Origin: Ashinkailepas kermadecensis
Taxonomy: Eukaryota > Arthropoda > Thecostraca > Neolepadidae
Reading direction: 5' to 3'
Length of the DNA: 64,000 nt
Assembly (NCBI GenBank): GCA_034440615.1
Contig: JAOTOM010003672.1
Span: 58,501 to 122,500 of the forward strand
Translations under genes and position numbers: made by a program
Notes under the pieces: model-generated
Told to the model about the DNA's origin: nothing
Seen by the model: only the letters and a program-made list of their open reading frames with translations
Databases searched by the model: none
Shown: one piece after another, positions 33,818-45,092 of the stretch
Layout: each line of letters begins with the position of its first letter
How positions within the stretch are numbered: the stretch's first letter is position 1

Positions 33818-36795
33818 GAGCGGGGCGACGCCACAATACAGAGGAGCGGGGCGACGCCACAACACAGGAGCGGGGCGACGCCACAACACAGGAGCGGGGC
33901 GACGCCACAATACAGGAGCGGGGCGACGCCACAACACAGGAGCGGGGCGACGCCACAACACAGAGGAGCGGGGCGACGCCACAACACAGAGGAGCGGGGC
34001 GACGCCACAACACAGAGGAGCGGGGCGACGCCACAACACAGGAGCGGGGCGACGCCACAACACAGTGGAGCGGGGCGACGCCACAACACAGGAGCGGGGC
34101 GACGCCACAACACAGGAGCGGGGCGACGCCACAACACAGGAGCGGGGCGACGCCACAACACAGGAGCGGGGCGACGCCACAACACAGAGGAGCGGGGCGA
34201 CGCCACAACACAGGAGCGGGGCGACGCCACAATACAGAGGAGCGGGGCGACGCCACAACACAGGAGCGGGGCGACGCCACAATACAGGAGCGGGGCGACG
34301 CCACAATACAGGAGCGGGGCGACGCCACAATACAGAGGAGCGGGGCGACGCCACAATACAGGAGCGGGGCGACGCCACAATACAGGAGCGGGGCGACGCC
34401 ACAACACAGGAGCGGGGCGACGCCACAACACAGGAGCGGGGCGACGCCACAACACAGGAGCGGGGCGACGCCACAATACAGGAGCGGGGCGACGCCACAA
34501 CACAGGAGCGGGGCGACGCCACAACACAGGAGCGGGGCGACGCCACAACACAGAGGAGCGGGGCGACGCCACAATACAGAGGAGCGGGGCGACGCCACAA
34601 TACAGAGGAGCGGGGCGACGCCACAACACAGAGGAGCGGGGCGACGCCACAACACAGAGGAGCGGGGCGACGCCACAATACAGAGGAGCGGGGCGACGCC
34701 ACAATACAGAGGAGCGGGGCGACGCCACAATACAGAGGAGCGGGGCGACGCCACAATACAGGAGCGGGGCGACGCCACAATACAGAGGAGCGGGGCGACG
34801 CCACAATACAGAGGAGCGGGGCGACGCCACAATACAGAGGAGCGGGGCGACGCCACAATACAGAGGAGCGGGGCGACGCCACAATACAGAGGAGCGGGGC
34901 GACGCCACAATACAAGGAGCGGGGCGACGCCACAATACAGGAGCGGGGCGACGCCACATACACAGGAGCGGGGCGACGCCACAACACAGGAGCGGGGCGA
35001 CGCCACAACACAGGAGCGGGGCGACGCCAACACAGGAGCGGGGCGACGCCACAACACAGGAGCGGGGCGACGCCACAACACAGGAGCGGGGCGACGCCAC
35101 AATACAGGAGCGGGGCGACGCCACAATACAGGAGCGGGGCGACGCCACAATACAGAGGAGCGGGGCGACGCCACAACACAGGAGCGGGGCGACGCCACAA
35201 CACAGGAGCGGGGCGACGCCACAACACAGGAGCGGGGCGACGCCACAACACAGGAGCGGGGCGACGCCACAACACAGGAGCGGGGCGACGCCACAACACA
35301 GGAGCGGGGCGACGCCACAACACAGAGGAGCGGGGCGACGCCACAACACAGGAGCGGGGCGACGCCACAACACAGGAGCGGGGCGACGCCACAACACAGG
35401 AGCGGGGCGACGCCACAACACAGGAGCGGGGCGACGCCACAATACAGAGGAGCGGGGCGACGCCACAATACAGGAGCGGGGCGACGCCACAACACAGGAG
35501 CGGGGCGACGCCACAACACAGGAGCGGGGCGACGCCACAACACAGGAGCGGGGCGACGCCACAACACAGGAGCGGGGCGACGCCACAACACAGGAGCGGG
35601 GCGACGCCACAACACAGGAGCGGGGCGACGCCACACAACAGAGGGGAGCGGGGCGACGCCACAACACAGGAGCGGGGCGACGCCACACACAACAGAGGAG
35701 CGGGGCGACGCCACAATACAGGAGCGGGGCGACGCCACAATACAGGAGCGGGGCGACGCCACAACACAGGAGCGGGGCGACGCCACAACACAGAGGAGCG
35801 GGGCGAAGCCACAACACAGGAGCGGGGCGACGCCACAACACAGGAGCGGGGCGACGCCACAACACAGTGGAGCGGGGCGACGCCACAACACAGAGGAGCG
35901 GGGCGACGCCACAACACAGGAGCGGGGCGACGCCACAATACAGAGGAGCGGGGTGACGCCACAATACAGGAGCGGGGCGACGCCACAATACAAGAGGAGC
36001 GGGGCGACGCCACAATACAGGAGCGGGGCGACGCCACAATACAGGAGCGGGGCGACGCCACAACACAGGAGCGGGGCGAAGCCACAATACAGGAGCGGGG
36101 CGACGCCACAACACAGGAGCGGGGCGACGCCACAACACAGAGGAGCGGGGCGACGCCACAATACAGGAGCGGGGCGACGCCACAATACAGGAGCGGGGCG
36201 ACGCCACAACACAGGAGCGGGGCGACGCCACAACACAGAGGAGCGAGGCGACGCCACAATACAGGAGCGGGGCGACGCCACAACACAGGAGCGGGGCGAA
36301 GCCACAATACAGGAGCGGGGCGACGCCACAACACAGGAGCGGGGCGACGCCACAATACAGGAGCGGGGCGACGCCACAATACAGGAGCGGGGCGACGCCA
36401 CAACACAGAGGAGCGGGGCGACGCCACAACACAGAGGAGCGGGGCGACGCCACAATACAGGAGCGGGGCGACGCCACAACACAGAGGAGCGGGGCGACGC
36501 CACAATACAGAGGAGCGGGGCGACGCCACAACACAGGAGCGGGGCGACGCCACAACACAGGAGCGGGGCGACGCCACAACACAGAGGAGCGGGGCGACGC
36601 CACAACACAGGAGCGGGGCGACGCCACAATACAGGAGCGGGGCGACGCCACAACACAGGAGCGGGGCGACGCCACAATACAGGAGCGGGGCGACGCCACA
36701 ACACAGGAGCGGGGCGACGCCACAATACAGGAGCGGGGCGACGCCACAATACAGGAGCGGGGCGACGCCACAATACAGGAGCGGGGCGACGCGAG
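33818..36795. repeat. 24/27-bp minisatellite, about 3 kb
   Basis: The unit is aggagcggggcgacgccaca plus acac or atac, with an optional extra aga that makes 27 bp. Roughly 120 copies. Both lengths are multiples of three and the unit is stop-free in several frames of both strands, which produces apparent proteins of over 1,000 residues. Confidence 0.95.
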
Positions 36796-37246
36796 CAAGG
36801 TCGCATGACACCGGTGACGAGAGCTAAATTCATTTGCAGTCTTTTCTTCGATGTTGCTAAGATGAAGACACAGATGAAGCTAGATGGAAAAGAGGCAAAG
36901 CATATAACATGATGAAATGTTGGTCGGTATTTTCTCCCCCAGGCGATACCAGGTGCACAACTGAAAGTGGCTTCGAGCAATGGTTGGGAGCCAGTTGCAC
37001 TGGTGGATCCATGGGGCATCTTGGCCAACCGCCCCCCCCCCCGAACGGCCTGTTTGACGACGACATATGCAGGCCAACTTCCGCGCGTGAATTGTGCCCT
37101 GTGCAGTGTTTAGGTGCGTGGCGGGCGTTATCGTGATGGATGTGTTGTGTCTGTTGTGCATGGTCGGAAGGATCCAAGCATCTATGGTGTCGTTCGCCTG
37201 GACGAGGAGTGCCCCTGATTTAATTTGTTTTGCATATGCATGACAC
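36796..37246. other. Unassigned sequence upstream of the YqaJ remnant
   Basis: A C-rich run lies at 37030-37042. The pyrimidine-rich tgcccttttaccag before 37265 may be an acceptor for the following coding region. Confidence 0.35.
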
Positions 37247-38459
37247 ATGTGCCCTTTTACCAGATCAAATGGAGAAAACTACAGCACTGACGCGGTCGGG
37301 TACGTGCAGCTGAAACGCGATGGCGCCCTCTGCTCGGTTAAAGCAAGGGTGACGCTGGAAACACGAGTGCTGGCCAAGCCCTACGCAGTCGACGTGTGTA
37401 TAGATGAGTCTCTGGAAGAGATACAAAGTGCTGCATGCATGGGCTGTGTAGCTGCAGCAGGAGGTTGTAAGCACATCGCCGCTGTGCTGGGGTCGCTGAC
37501 AACGAAGAGCTCTGAGAAGAGCGTAACGAGCCAGGAGTCATACTGGAAGAAAGCAAGGCTATCATGTATTCCCTCAGAGCTCGAAGAAGCCAAGGCCGGG
37601 ACGCTCAGGCCGAAGCGAAGGAGGGTCGGAGAATGCGTGACACCGGGGAAGCTTTCAGGCGGGATGTGCTAGAGATGGGTGCTATGGAAAATTGCACAGG
37701 ATTGCTGTTCGACCATTTCGGTTACAATATCGAAAAGCATAACCTGAGAGGTCTGGGCATCGACCAGCTTCTTTGTGGTTACCTGGCCCAAGCCGATACT
37801 GTGACAGTGTCTGACTTAATGTCGTACTGCTCCAGCCACATGGATGTGGATCTGTGCGCGAGTATAGGTACGGAAACACAGGCACAACGTGAGTCCTCGC
37901 TGTGGCACGCCATGCGCTTTGGTCGCATTACGGCCTCGATAGCCTACGCTGCGGCGCATTGTAGCAAAATGGACGGCACTCTCCTGGCCAATATCATTGG
38001 AGCCTCGAAAGTGAAGGATAACGCTGCAATGCTGCGCGACCGTACCCTGGAGCCTGTAGTGTTGGCCGACGTTGAGCGCCAGCTAGGCAAGAAGGTGTGT
38101 CCATCAGGGCTTAGGATGAGCTCCCAATGGCAAATATTTGGTGCATCGCCGGACGGACTGACATCAGACGGAAATGTTGTCGAGGTTAAGTGTCCGATGG
38201 ACGACACGAACTTCCGAAGGTACGTCACAGCGAGCGGGAACATCCCAGCTATCATGCGCAGTTGGAAATGTTGATGGCGCTGATCGATGCCAAGCGCGCA
38301 TTTTTCTGCGTGGCCAACCAAAACTAAGGCGAGCCGGCGTGTTCTGATAATGTCGGTGACCAGCGATAGGGAATATCGCGAACAATTATTTGACAGTTGT
38401 GTCACTTTCTGGTCCAGGGCTGTATTCTCTGAACTTGTAAAAGCATACGCAGCCCCGTA
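37247..38459 (+). pseudogene. SWIM zinc finger plus YqaJ-type recombinase/nuclease, frameshifted
   Basis: The first segment (to about 37670) has a SWIM-like finger, ACMGCVAAAGGCKHIAAVL (C..C..CxH). A frameshift near 37600-37670 leads into a YqaJ domain: SSLWHAMRFGRITAS, LRDRTLEPVV, then GASPDGLTSDGNVVEVKCP (the catalytic D and ExK). Near 38250 the frame shifts again to YHAQLEMLMALIDAKRAFF, and near 38320 once more, to a final TFWSRAVFSELVKAYAAP before a stop at 38457-38459. The fold is a lambda-exonuclease-like PD-(D/E)XK nuclease. In animals such SWIM-YqaJ proteins are often carried by transposons. Its three breaks mark it as decayed. Confidence 0.8.
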
Positions 38460-38718
38460 GGCATCGGTCCGGCGTTCGTGTTGCTTCTGAGCTCACTGTC
38501 AGAGTACGTACGGGTGGGTATCAAGGCTCGAGCTGGAGACATCAAGGGCTTGTGTTCCCAGCTGCAGGTCACGTGCGTGCAGACCCACCAAGTGTGTGTA
38601 ATGCGTCGATACGTGACAACGTGCGGTAACTGGTATCTCTTTCATGTAAATATACAATCGCCTGTGTGGATAATTGTGCTATTTTGACCGCGATGCTGAT
38701 CAGAGAAGCCGTAATATG

Positions 38719-39186
38719 TCAGGCGTGTCGATGTATTCCTCTGCGTTCAGCCAGCAATTGTTCATCTTTCAGACTCCAAATTCCAGTGTTGAACTCCCAG
38801 AAAACCAACCTCATGCATGCTGGATCCGAAGGAGACAAAATGTAGGTACATAATCTAGCATTTCGTGTATTCGGCAAGCGGTACTCATCCACACCGGTTC
38901 CCCACACGACATGGCGGAAAACGCGCGCAGGCACGACACGAGCTAGTAGCCTGGATACGCAACCAGTGCTCACACCGAACAGATCGGCGAGCAGGTGACT
39001 CGGCATGTCTAATCTTATGCGCATCAGTATCATAGACACTAAATCTTCCGTTGTCAATGCCTGACCTCTGTTTACATATTGAATGATATTGGCTAATAGA
39101 CCAACGATATAGAATTGCTGAGGAGGCACACCGATATACCGAGATGGGTGCCTTTTGACAAGAGCCCGAACAACCTGCCGGGACAT
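38719..39186 (-). pseudogene. Transposase N-terminal fragment (helix-turn-helix, DDE_Tnp_4/Harbinger-like)
   Basis: It encodes LTTEDLVSMILMRIRLDMPS, then LLADLFGVSTGCVSRLLARV, the helix-turn-helix that precedes the DDE nuclease in Tnp_4-type transposases. The catalytic core is absent. It converges with the YqaJ gene at a distance of about 260 bp. I recall that autonomous ISL2EU (IS4EU) transposons encode such a transposase together with a YqaJ nuclease, so the two are probably parts of one degraded element. Terminal inverted repeats were not found. Confidence 0.65.
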
Positions 39187-41100
39187 CTAAGTCACCTGAC
39201 GGTCGGATGCCATTTAAGCTAAAACAGTCAAAATCAAATTAATCCAAACTCGGCAGCGTCCTGTACGTAAAATCGAATGGCCGGCAGTCGACCTTCGCTT
39301 CCCTCGACATACGTGACGTCACATATATTTTGACCAAACACAAAGCGAGGCATTCTGAAGTGATTTTTGGATTATTTAAGCGCTATAAGGACTTTTAAAA
39401 AATAAATGATTGCCACCATCGTCTTTAGAATAAAAATCACTGGTGAAACTTGGAAAAAATACGGTTTGTCCCGACATGAAACTTGTCCATTGCAGGCATG
39501 CGGTTTCTCTTGATGTCCACCCAAGCCACTTTGGCGTGGGATGATCAGGAGATGGGCAGCCATATTTTATCTGAAGTGAGGTGGGTATGGGGCTAATTGA
39601 GCAATTGCGACCGGGGCAAGATGAGGTGTGGATGAGCCGTAGCCTATTAATGTGTTGCGTGCTGCTGATGGTTTTCTCATGAATCACGACATAAATTGGC
39701 ATAACATTGGCATCAGCTTATTGTCATTCAGCAGATTGCTATGTTACGAGTTATGGTGTTAAAAGAAACAGATAAAAAGGCGGTGAAAATCCCGATCTAA
39801 TTACATTACGTGTTATTTTCTGATAGTTTTTATGCTCTTCTACCAGAGCACGTGATGTGACAAAAAGTGATCATTAGCAGTCTGCAACACTAAAAGTAAC
39901 GCTTCCCATTAGTGGCCACAGCATTTGTTTACATAAATAAGGCTTGTGATCAACGACGTTTTGAGGGGACTTCGCGCCCCCTCCCCCTCCCCTGGGCACG
40001 CCACTGGCTGTTTCCCGCACTATTTGTGCTTCCCACCTTACGCGATGTGCATAACCATTGTCTTCGCACCGATGTGCAGTCAGTGAGGATTTCCCGTTGA
40101 GGAGTGCAGGCTGTGACGCATGCGAGCGAGAGGAACACTAAGACTATCGTGGGAAATGCCTACATACTTTGCGGCAGCAATGCATTGCGACAGCTGGCTG
40201 GCTGACGGTCCGTGTGCCGTGCTGTAGTGTGTTCATACGGTGAATAGATGTTGCCAAGATATTTGAATAAACATGCTATGTAGCAGGCAGTGTTGACGGC
40301 TTCGTTGGTAACGGTGCGAACATAAACAAGGGACCAAAGTCGTGTTAGTTGTGAAGGAGTACGCAGCCCGAGCGGGATTACTGTGAACTACCGGAGACCT
40401 TTTGAGTAGCTACATTATTAGGATTTACATTATTCGAAATACGAGTAGATAATAGGATTAGTTTGTGTTTTGCTTCGCATTTTGCGTTGTTCTTGGATAC
40501 TCGCCACGTAGGTTTATGGAAAACAAATGCGACATAACAAATAACTCTTGCATGGCAAGCTATGTTTTTATTCGTTCCGAACACGATTTTATTCGTCACC
40601 GCGTTACGTCCGCGTCTGCTATTGTGCATAGCACCATATTTGACTGATTAGGTATGAGCAAGAAATCCCACCCGGTGAAGATTCCTTAGAGGAGGACTCG
40701 ACAGGGAGAGCTTTTGATGTGTTCTGCCCAGACGACTGCCGTGCAGTAACGAGCGAAACGACGCCACAGTTCTCAAATTGACCAATCACTGCATCAACAA
40801 CTGCCCCAGCAGCATCACTTTCTAATGACGCCCTGCTAGTGGATAAGCAAAGCCGCCCGTGCTTTCAACAATCCAAGTGTGCTCGGTGGGGAGTCACGTG
40901 CTAAGCGGAAGTTGTTGCGCGCCCTTGGGCCCACAACTCGTTCATAAATTTATAATTGCTTGGAAGAATCTTAAAGGAAAACGAATCATGCCACCAATGC
41001 CCTGAGACGGTGGCGCCGCTATCTATACATTATTTATATGCATACATACATACATACATGCATATATAAATATTTAAACATTGTTCATTAAACCTGACAG
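39187..41100. other. Unassigned sequence
   Basis: cccctgggcacgccactg near 39990 resembles a MITE end, without a partner. A (cata)n tract is at 41038-41065. No gene was recognised. Confidence 0.5.
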
Positions 41101-41463
41101 CATATCTATAATCGATTGTTTTCTTTTGTGTTCTTTCGAGTTCCCTTACTGTTCGTTTTCCTTCTTCGTTCAGATGGTAAATCAGATCACCGATTATCGT
41201 CATTTATTGCGCAGCGTTTCGTCCTAGTATAAGACATTCTCAAGCTTTTAATAAGAAAGGTAGCGAAATATACAAGTACATCGTCCACACTGCTTAATAT
41301 CCCAGATAATTATCGTGCTACCTACAACATGTACTTTCACTTATAGATACGAGTACAATATAAGTACACATTCAACGTGGAAAAAAAATCACGTCATAAA
41401 AGCACAAGCGCCCTAAGCGCTTAGACGGAGGCCTGGAAATCCATCACATAGTGTGAGGATACC

Positions 41464-42132
41464 CTAACAGTCACGTTGGGTGTTTAGAGTGGGGAGTCGT
41501 TCACGGATGAGGATGGCTTCCGTGATGCGTAGTCTCCCCTTGTCCCGTATGTGTGCGATGATTGGTTATTGGTTTTACGACACGTCGACCGTTGAGTCAT
41601 GTAGCGTCGCCAATCTCTCACGCCGATTGGTCGCGGGCGAAGAGTAGCGACAGGTGAGACTCGAACCCACAACCTTTCGATTGTGAGACGAGCATCTTAC
41701 CCCTAGACCACTCGTATCCTTGTGTGCGATGATGTTAGTGTTTTGTACCAGCTCTTGTCTAGTGATGTGTCGGTGATGTTTGTCTTGTGCATGTTGGTTT
41801 GGAGCGCCCGACTGCAGGTGACAAGTCAGGCGTCGCGACAGTGATGTTGTGGTGTGTCCAATATAGCTTACGGATGGAATTTGAAGTTTGTAAGCTTCAT
41901 CTGAGCATTTATATTCATAAACTACATTGGTTGATATAATTGTTGGCTCCTTCACCATGTTATTTCTTATGACAAGATTGGCAGTTTTTTTGCTTTTGTA
42001 GTAAATTATTAGTTGTACGTTGTTGCATGCCGTTGGTTTGATGTTGTTAAATACGATTTCCCGGAGTACCCTCTCATCTGTGCGGTATGAAGGGCTCATT
42101 TGGTTTTGGTAAAATATGTTTTTTGTTTTGTT
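41464..42132 (-). pseudogene. Penelope-type GIY-YIG endonuclease domain, interrupted by a SINE
   Basis: From 42132 down: FYQNQMSPSYRTDERVLREI, a connector, VVYEYKCSDEAY, then SYIGHTTTSLSRRLTCHL (the YIG and catalytic Arg region) and ITRQELVQNTNIIAH. The frame is cut by the SINE and resumes after it with IRDKGRLRITEAILIRERLP and a stop at 41464. The YIG, the SLSRRL helix and the EAILI glutamate match the GIY-YIG nuclease of Penelope-like elements. The upstream reverse transcriptase is absent, so the fragment cannot be autonomous. Confidence 0.85.
41563..41720 (-). mobile_element. tRNA-derived SINE with 13-bp target duplication
   Basis: Same family as 29843-30003 (A box tggtctaggggtaagatg, B box gggttcgagtctcac). 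It is flanked by tgtgtgcgatgat at 41550-41562 and 41721-41733. It disrupts the endonuclease frame of the Penelope-like remnant, so it is younger. Confidence 0.9.
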
Positions 42133-42412
42133 TCGCGTTCAATGTGTGCATATATTGCACTCGTATCTATAAGTGAAAGTACATTTCATAGGTTGCACGA
42201 TAATTATGTAGGATATTAAGCGGTGTGAACGATGCAATTGTATATTTCGCTACCTTTCTGATTAAAAGCTTAAGAACATCTTATGTGAGGACGAAACGTC
42301 GCACAATAAATGACTATAATCGGTGATCTGATTTACCAACTGAACGAAGAAGGAAAACGAACAGTAAGGGAACTCGAAAGAACACAAAAGAAAGCAATCA
42401 ATGCTAGATATG

Positions 42413-42450
42413 CGGTCAGCTTTAATGAAACATGTTTGATTAATGGATAT

Positions 42451-42484
<34 letters not shown>

Positions 42485-45092
42485 CGGGAGTAGGGTTCCC
42501 GGTACACATTGTTGGTGGAACACAGTAGCTTATTTCGCTTTCGTCAGTTTTCTTTCCAGCTTCTTTTATTTCAAAACGGTGAGACCCCTTGCAATCACAA
42601 TAGCGTCACTGGCGAACTGGCGAATCTAGAGGGGGACACGGAGAGTATGCCACCAAGACATTTTTTTTTTTTTTTTCTCGAAATTTGGCAATAAAACGTT
42701 GTTCGAATTTCAATTTTTTTTATTCGAAGAGCATTGTCTTAAGCGGACCAAACGAATACTAGCTGTTCAAATCCGGTGTTTTCGAAATCGGAGAAAAGAG
42801 GAAATTGCCTTCTCCGTCCCCGAACCGGTCGAAAACCGGTCTTTTGGATCCGCCAGTGAATGGCTTCACATCTGTCCGGCATACAGTTTTAAGTTTCTGG
42901 ACGACGTGTAGTCGGTACACATGAGGCGAGCTCAATATATGTCTCGTTAACTCGTCTGGTTGTCGCTACCTGGCCCTACTCGTGAAAAATGGCTTAGAAC
43001 GGAACATTTCACGTTTCAGCTCACCTGTGGGAGTCACCTGAAACAGGTAGCCGAGCACCAGGTCTCAGTTCTTAGGCATCAGTCTCAGTTCAATTAACTG
43101 CAATAGTGTTCATGTTTCAACAAGCTTATGCTTAGCTTGTTGAATTCCATCCAGCAACAAGCTTATGCTTAGCTGGATGGAGTTGTGGGAGGAGCCTGAG
43201 TAAAAAAAATGCATTTCAAATCAGGAGTGCTCACTACCATCTCGTCACAACCAGTTACTAACATTATAGTTTAGGCCTTAACTTAAAAAATAAAAAAAAA
43301 TAAAAAAATGCTGCATTTGGCGATGGCCTATATAGCCGTTATAGTGGATGCTTGCTTGCACTATGTTTTTCGAAAACACCAATATAGCCTTTATAGTGGA
43401 TGCTTGCTTGCACTATGTTTTTCGAAAACATGTAGCTGTTTTCTCCTCCATTCCATATGTGGTAGAAATGGCACACGTTTCACCCGGAAACGTCTACGTT
43501 TTAATGGATTCATACTTGGTTTGTCATGGCTGTGATTAAAACCATGCACATGTGGAAGATTGAATTAAAGTGGAACGCGTGCTTTTGGATATATACTATA
43601 GACATATGTCACCAGTGCCGCAGCCAGGATTTTCCTAAGGGGGGATCGGACCGAAAAATAATTTCCTCTTTGATCTAGCGTATTTTTGGTTGCTAAGGGG
43701 CAAGGGGCGACCCCTTCTTGGCCGCGCCTCTGCATGTCACATAAATAATATATCGGGATAGTTACTGTCCGTGTCGCTAGCGAATTAGTTAGCCATTGGT
43801 TATTTACCTACTCCCTGGATTGATTAACAATCAGTATTTATCGCGTGACTAACAGATGAGTTGGGAATGAATTATTGTCCGTTTGGCTATTAATTACTTA
43901 CCTCATGACTAGTTGATTACTTAAGTATTAGTTATTCACCGCGTGTCAAACGGATTAGTTAGCTATTAGTTACTTGGCCGTCCGCGTGGACTCCACCACA
44001 CCAAACGTCAGATATCTGCAAACACCAATGTCGTCAGCACTGCCAGGATGACCTTGTGAGTCACGACACATTGATCCATCTGGTATTCAAGTCATCCACC
44101 TGACTTAGTCAGCGGACAAGGCTATTCGATAATTGATAGAACAGCACGAGGGCGCCAGCAGACCATTGTGCGCATTGCTACCGCCCAGCGCAGCCAGCAC
44201 GAGGCGGTGCTGGCCTTCTCTGCCGTGGACGCCAAGTGACGACACGGTTTGGACAGCGAAGAGATAGTGTCATCGGCGTGGGGCTGCAAGCGATCATGGC
44301 TACCGACAGTGAAGAGGCGGAATGTAACGGCCGAGGACTCCGGCACGTCCGTAATTGAGCGGCCCACTGTTCGGCGACAGGCGATCCACATCGGGTGCCC
44401 GACACCGCTTCATCGACCGACTGCCGAGCTGTAATTGGCTTGCAGTAGCCGTCGAGCGCGAGCGAAATGCATACATGCATGGACGCATTGTCCTGTCCGA
44501 GAGCCGGCTCCGGGCCGAAGGTGGCGCCGACGCCGCCGGCCCCTCTCTGCGGCGCGGCACGACTCTGGACGGAGTCAGCGGTGCCCCATCTGCGGCCACT
44601 CCAGTGGGCGACGATGCGATGTTGGCCTCAGGGGAGAGGGGAGGGGGACGCCGTTGGCACGGTGTGCAGGCGGTTCCGGGTGGCTGCCGGCGGCACTCGT
44701 CCGAAGCCCGTAGCCCGTAGCCCGCAGCCGACCCGTAGCCGACCCGTAGCCGACCCGTAGCCGCCTAGTTGTCCACGTCGGGTGTGCCAGCTCTGCCGAC
44801 TGCGCACGTTTGAAAGCCGGCCAGCGCACGCCGATGGAGATGCCGTGCTAATGGGTCGCAACCAATTTTCCAGACCATTTTGCCGTGTGAAGCGCAAGGG
44901 CAGACAGTCGTATATGCGCGGAAGTGAGTCGAGCGGAGTGGACGCGGAGTGGACTGGCGTCAGTCGAGCGGAGTAGATGCACGAGACAGCAACGACAATA
45001 CGACATAGCCGGCGTCAGCGGAGTGGCGTCAGTTCAGTGGAGTGGACGCGCGAGGTGGTGACGCTCACCGACCCCACAGTCGTGGGCGGTCA
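42413..45092. other. Mostly unassigned sequence with small repeats
   Basis: Contents: TA tract 42456-42484; poly-T 42660-42677; a repeated and partly inverted caagcttatgcttagct block at 43118-43178; a tandem duplication of about 58 bp at 43322-43435 (core atgcttgcttgcactatg); and an 11-bp cgtagccgacc repeat at 44705-44763. GC-rich frames at 44110-44720 are open on both strands with no recognised domain. Confidence 0.5.

Larger units (their letters stand above)
41101..42412 (-). mobile_element. Penelope-like element remnant with inverted terminal repeats
   Basis: The GIY-YIG coding piece is bounded by two repeats of about 275 bp in inverted orientation: 41101-41375 and 42140-42412. They share tcggtgatctgatttacca, gaacgaagaaggaaaacga and the gaggacgaaacg block. 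Penelope-like elements carry such pseudo-LTRs, often with an inverted partial upstream copy, and this fits a 5'-truncated insertion: the reverse transcriptase is missing. A SINE is nested at 41563-41720. A TA tract follows at 42456-42484. Confidence 0.8.

Noticed and set aside
33624..37028. A 1,134-codon protein on the minus strand
   Set aside because: It is a reading of the 24/27-bp array; several other frames of both strands are equally open.
44110..44720. GC-rich single-copy gene
   Set aside because: Both strands are open to a similar degree, splice sites are weak and no domain is recognised.
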